Positions 6,652-8,217 of a stretch of DNA of 8,217 nt are shown piece after piece; the first letter of the stretch is position 1, and the number at the start of each line of letters is the position of its first letter. Source of the stretch: an uncultured cyanobacterium (GTDB lineage Bacteria; Cyanobacteriota; Cyanobacteriia; Cyanobacteriales; Geitlerinemataceae); NCBI GenBank assembly GCA_937121005.1, contig CAKZKB010000306.1, positions 1 through 8,217 on the forward strand. The letters are read 5' to 3'. The notes under the pieces were generated by a model, which was given only the letters and a program-made list of their open reading frames with translations, made no database searches and was not told the DNA's origin. Made by a program: the position numbers and the translations under genes.

Positions 6652-7317
6652 ATGCAACTGCAATCGACATCCTTAAGCGTCGATCCCGGACAAACGTTGC
6701 AACTGCAAAATGTAAGCTGGAGAGCGTTTGAAGACATTTTGAACCGTTTGGGGGAGCGGCGATCGGCTAGAATTGCCTATTATGATGGAATGCTAGAGAT
6801 TATGACTCCTTTGCCCGATCGCGAACGCAGCAAAGAAAATATCGGAGATCTCATTAAAGCCTTACTCGAAGAAATGGACATCGAATTTTGCACTTTGGGT
6901 TCGACAACCTTCAAAAACGAGCCAATGGCAAGGGCGATCGAGCCAGACAACTGTTTCTATATTGAGAATGAAGCGGCTGTTCGCAGTAAAGACAGAATCG
7001 ATTTAAGTGTCGATCCGCCTCCCGATCTGGCGCTGGAAATCGATATTACGTCGCGCACATACACCCAAATTTACGCAACGTTAGGCGTTCGGGAACTGTG
7101 GCAATTTGCACGAGGAAACTTGCAGATCCTCCGACTTCAACAGGGAAAGTACATCGAATCAGCAACCAGTGGCATTTTTCCCGATTTTTCCATTGCCGCA
7201 CTCATTCTCGATGCTCTTTCAAATTGCAAGAGTATCGGCAGAAACCGGGCAATACGGAAATTCCGCGATCGCGTTCGGGAGATACAGGACGATCGTTCCA
7301 ATCCAAACAAGCTATAA
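6652..7317 (+). CDS. Uma2-family (DUF820) PD-(D/E)xK endonuclease-like protein
   Basis: The protein has 221 residues. The family pattern is clear: an N-terminal helix region (SWRAFEDILNRLGERRSARIAYYDGMLEIM, split around 22-51), then RERSKENIGDLI (57-68), EPDNCFYI (97-104), PPDLALEID (123-131) and LGVRELWQF (144-152). Uma2 proteins are very numerous in cyanobacteria and have a restriction-endonuclease fold; their function is mostly unproven. D98, D125 and E129 could be the acidic metal ligands. The lysine that usually completes the site, expected near residue 137, is replaced around SRTYTQIY, so catalysis is doubtful. After about 190 there is a basic, charged tail. The ATG at 6652 has only a weak GAG ahead of it. 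The HicB-like gene begins 8 bp after the stop, so the two are probably transcribed together. Confidence 0.9.
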   Translation: MQLQSTSLSVDPGQTLQLQNVSWRAFEDILNRLGERRSARIAYYDGMLEIMTPLPDRERSKENIGDLIKALLEEMDIEFCTLGSTTFKNEPMARAIEPDNCFYIENEAAVRSKDRIDLSVDPPPDLALEIDITSRTYTQIYATLGVRELWQFARGNLQILRLQQGKYIESATSGIFPDFSIAALILDALSNCKSIGRNRAIRKFRDRVREIQDDRSNPNKL

Positions 7318-7318
7318 T
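7313..7318 (+). promoter_or_regulatory. Perfect -10 hexamer overlapping the Uma2 stop codon, ahead of hicB
   Basis: TATAAT lies across the TAA stop of the Uma2 gene and 7 bp before the hicB ATG. A start from it would give an almost leaderless hicB mRNA. No -35 match stands at 16-18 bp, so it may also be chance in an AT-rich junction. Confidence 0.25.
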
Positions 7319-7325
7319 TAGAACA

Positions 7326-7538
7326 ATGCAAAAAACACAGTCAACCGCTCGCAACAGAACCGTCTTAGTCGATCGCGATGAAGATGGGTATTTCATTGTC
7401 GAAGTTCCAAGTTTGCCCGGATGTGTCAGTCAAGGAGAAACGCGAGAGGAAGCCCTAGAAAATATTGCCGAGGCGATCGCTTTGCATATTGAAGTTTTGG
7501 AAGAACGCGGCGAACTCGTTCCCCCATGCAGAAAGTGA
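7326..7538 (+). CDS. hicB: Solitary HicB-like antitoxin domain protein
   Basis: A 70-residue protein with the compact HicB fold pattern: strand RTVLVDRDEDGYFIVEV (11-27), the hallmark SLPGCVSQGETREEAL (29-44), and a helix ENIAEAIALHIEVLEERGE (45-63). HicB proteins neutralise the HicA mRNA interferase and often repress their own operon. No HicA-like ORF (a short dsRBD-like protein with a GSH motif) is visible on either side; the upstream partner is a Uma2 gene 8 bp away. Orphan HicB domains are common in cyanobacteria, so antitoxin activity is not assured. The frame is open back to 7098, inside the Uma2 gene, but the ATG at 7326 begins right before the domain. The ending VPPCRK is shorter than the usual tail of a few acidic and hydrophobic residues, and a fold-back repeat begins next to the stop. 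Confidence 0.88.
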   Translation: MQKTQSTARNRTVLVDRDEDGYFIVEVPSLPGCVSQGETREEALENIAEAIALHIEVLEERGELVPPCRK

Positions 7539-7540
7539 TA

Positions 7541-7612
7541 CCATTTTCTAGATGTAGGGGCGATTCGCGAATCGCCCCTACAAAACGCGATCGACCATAT
7601 TTAGGAAAATGG
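7541..7612. repeat. Outer inverted repeat enclosing the palindrome (possible small fold-back element)
   Basis: CCATTTTC (7541-7548) and GAAAATGG (7605-7612) are exact inverse partners on the two sides of the 30-bp palindrome. Looser matches extend outward (GATA beside the left arm, GGATA beside the right). Together they outline a unit of about 72-80 bp with terminal inverted repeats, like a miniature non-coding mobile element. It starts 3 bp after the hicB stop. A target-site duplication could not be recognised. Confidence 0.5.
7553..7582. repeat. Perfect 30-bp palindrome downstream of hicB
   Basis: The 15-bp half-site TGTAGGGGCGATTCG (7553-7567) is followed at once by its exact reverse complement (7568-7582). 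It can form a strong hairpin of about 13 bp with a tight loop on either strand. Similar GTAGGGGCGATTCG palindromes are widely dispersed in filamentous cyanobacterial genomes. It may end or stabilise the Uma2-hicB transcript, although no U-tract follows. Confidence 0.9.
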
Positions 7613-7653
7613 GATAAGTTGCCGCAATCGCGATCGCGGCGGCCGGAATAAGC

Positions 7654-7659
7654 TAGAAT
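7654..7659 (+). promoter_or_regulatory. Candidate -10 element of ycf66
   Basis: TAGAAT (five of six matches) lies 26 bp before the ATG at 7686. No proper -35 is found, because the upstream stretch is a GC-rich HIP1 site. It is the best promoter-like hexamer in the spacer. Confidence 0.3.
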
Positions 7660-7685
7660 AAGAGCGATCGTCCGCAGACTGCACA

Positions 7686-8217
7686 ATGATAGAGACATCC
7701 GGGATTATAACGAACTTGCAGCCCGTCGTGTTGGCACAAGTCAACTTCGGCGGCGGTTGGAGTAGCTTTTTAGGCATCGCCCTGGTGGTAGCGGGTGCGG
7801 GACTGTACTCCCTACGCGCCTTTCGTCCCAAACTTGCCCGCGACTACGACATCTTTTTCGCCGCCGTCGGCTTGCTATGCGGCGGGATCTTGTTTTTCCA
7901 AGGCTGGCGACAGGATCCAATTTTGCAGTTCGGCCAGTTTCTTCTCACCGGATCGACGATCTTTTTTGCGGTCGAAAGTATTCGCTTGCGGGGGATCGTC
8001 ACCCAACAGGCCAAGCAAAACGCCACCTCTTCCTACGTGGACGACGATCGCCCCGTGAGTTCGGCCTACCGCTACCAAGAAGAGTACGAAGCCGAACTCG
8101 AAGAACTCGAACCCGTCCGCGAGTATCCCCCCAGTCGCCGCATTCCCGGTACGCCAGAACGACGGCGATCGACCCGCGACACCCGCGAAGATCCCACTGG
8201 GCGATCGACCCGCCGTC
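7686..8217 (+). CDS. ycf66: Ycf66 family membrane protein, 3' end beyond the window
   Basis: The frame is open from an ATG to the window edge (177 residues seen). Residues 29-108 are the Ycf66 core: GIALVVAGAGLYSLR, then ARDYDIFFAAVGLLCGGIL, FQGWRQDPILQFGQFLL and FFAVESIRLRG. This pattern is specific to cyanobacteria and some plastids. Three hydrophobic segments lie at about 27-44, 56-72 and 83-97, so it is an integral membrane protein. Its function is not established. From about 110 the sequence becomes polar, with an acidic stretch (EEYEAELEELEP, 132-143) and then an Arg/Thr-rich tail containing a 12-residue-spaced repeat. The start is uncertain: the first 17 residues are not typical, and a GTG or TTG at residues 15-16 would also fit. 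It may be independent of the upstream hicB, with the palindrome between. Confidence 0.9.
   Translation, partial: MIETSGIITNLQPVVLAQVNFGGGWSSFLGIALVVAGAGLYSLRAFRPKLARDYDIFFAAVGLLCGGILFFQGWRQDPILQFGQFLLTGSTIFFAVESIRLRGIVTQQAKQNATSSYVDDDRPVSSAYRYQEEYEAELEELEPVREYPPSRRIPGTPERRRSTRDTREDPTGRSTRR
8164..8213 (+). repeat. In-frame direct repeat in the Ycf66 tail
   Basis: GGCGATCGACCCGC occurs at 8164-8177 and 8200-8213, 36 bp apart, so exactly 12 codons. Both copies encode RSTR. This suggests expansion of the charged tail by duplication around a HIP1-like core. More copies may lie beyond the window. Confidence 0.7.

Larger units (their letters stand above)
166..7637. repeat. Dispersed HIP1 octamers (GCGATCGC)
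   Basis: About 23 exact copies are scattered through genes and spacers, e.g. 166-173, 324-331 and 7630-7637, roughly one per 360 bp against about one per 65 kb by chance. Several sit in the longer form TCGCGATCGC. Such density is a recognised mark of many cyanobacterial genomes. The TPR/glycosidase, Uma2 and hicB genes carry them too, so if these were acquired by transfer, it was not recently from a non-cyanobacterium. Confidence 0.95.

Noticed and set aside
7098..7325. Longer HicB start within the Uma2 gene
   Set aside because: The added 76 residues are an out-of-frame reading of Uma2 coding sequence; the ATG at 7326 directly precedes the HicB fold.
1279..7538. mazG and hicB read together as toxin-antitoxin genes
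   Set aside because: MazG is a housekeeping pyrophosphohydrolase, not MazE or MazF, and it lies about 5 kb from hicB on the other strand.

Overview
The window is cyanobacterial. The octamer GCGATCGC (HIP1) occurs about 23 times in 8.2 kb, far above chance. The right edge carries a Ycf66 protein, a family confined to cyanobacteria and plastids. A heptanucleotide tandem repeat, other dispersed palindromes and most of the genes also fit. The repeat types suggest a filamentous (Oscillatoriales/Nostocales-like) genome, but this is inference. Most genes lack a clear Shine-Dalgarno sequence, so starts were chosen mainly from domain boundaries, overlaps and upstream stops.

Left part, minus strand (1-4659). 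At the left edge is the N-terminal 158 residues of an FkbM-family methyltransferase, running out of the window. Next is a membrane-anchored L,D-transpeptidase (560-1135). It is separated from mazG by a 7-bp tandem repeat and a pair of inverted 15-mers. A stand-alone PilH/PixH-type CheY response regulator (2118-2480) lies 20 bp upstream of mazG (1279-2097), so the two are probably co-transcribed. Upstream of these, a CPA1 Na+/H+ antiporter (3112-4659) and a TIGR00725/SLOG Rossmann protein (2593-3093) are separated by 18 bp and form a second likely operon.

Middle (4783-6414, minus). A 543-residue protein joins five TPR-like repeats to a five-bladed-propeller glycosidase-like domain. The domain carries the motif set of GH68 (levansucrase family): WD, SGS, RDP and ERP. 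It has no signal peptide. This is the most unusual gene of the window.

Right part, plus strand (6652-8217). A Uma2/DUF820 PD-(D/E)xK-like protein is followed after 8 bp by a solitary HicB-like antitoxin domain protein with no HicA in view. A fold-back element built around a perfect 30-bp palindrome begins almost at the hicB stop codon. Then ycf66 begins and runs out of the right edge with a charged, repeat-containing tail.

No rRNA, tRNA, CRISPR array or transposase gene was seen. No gene-free stretch exceeds 300 bases; the longest is the 237-bp divergent spacer 6415-6651.
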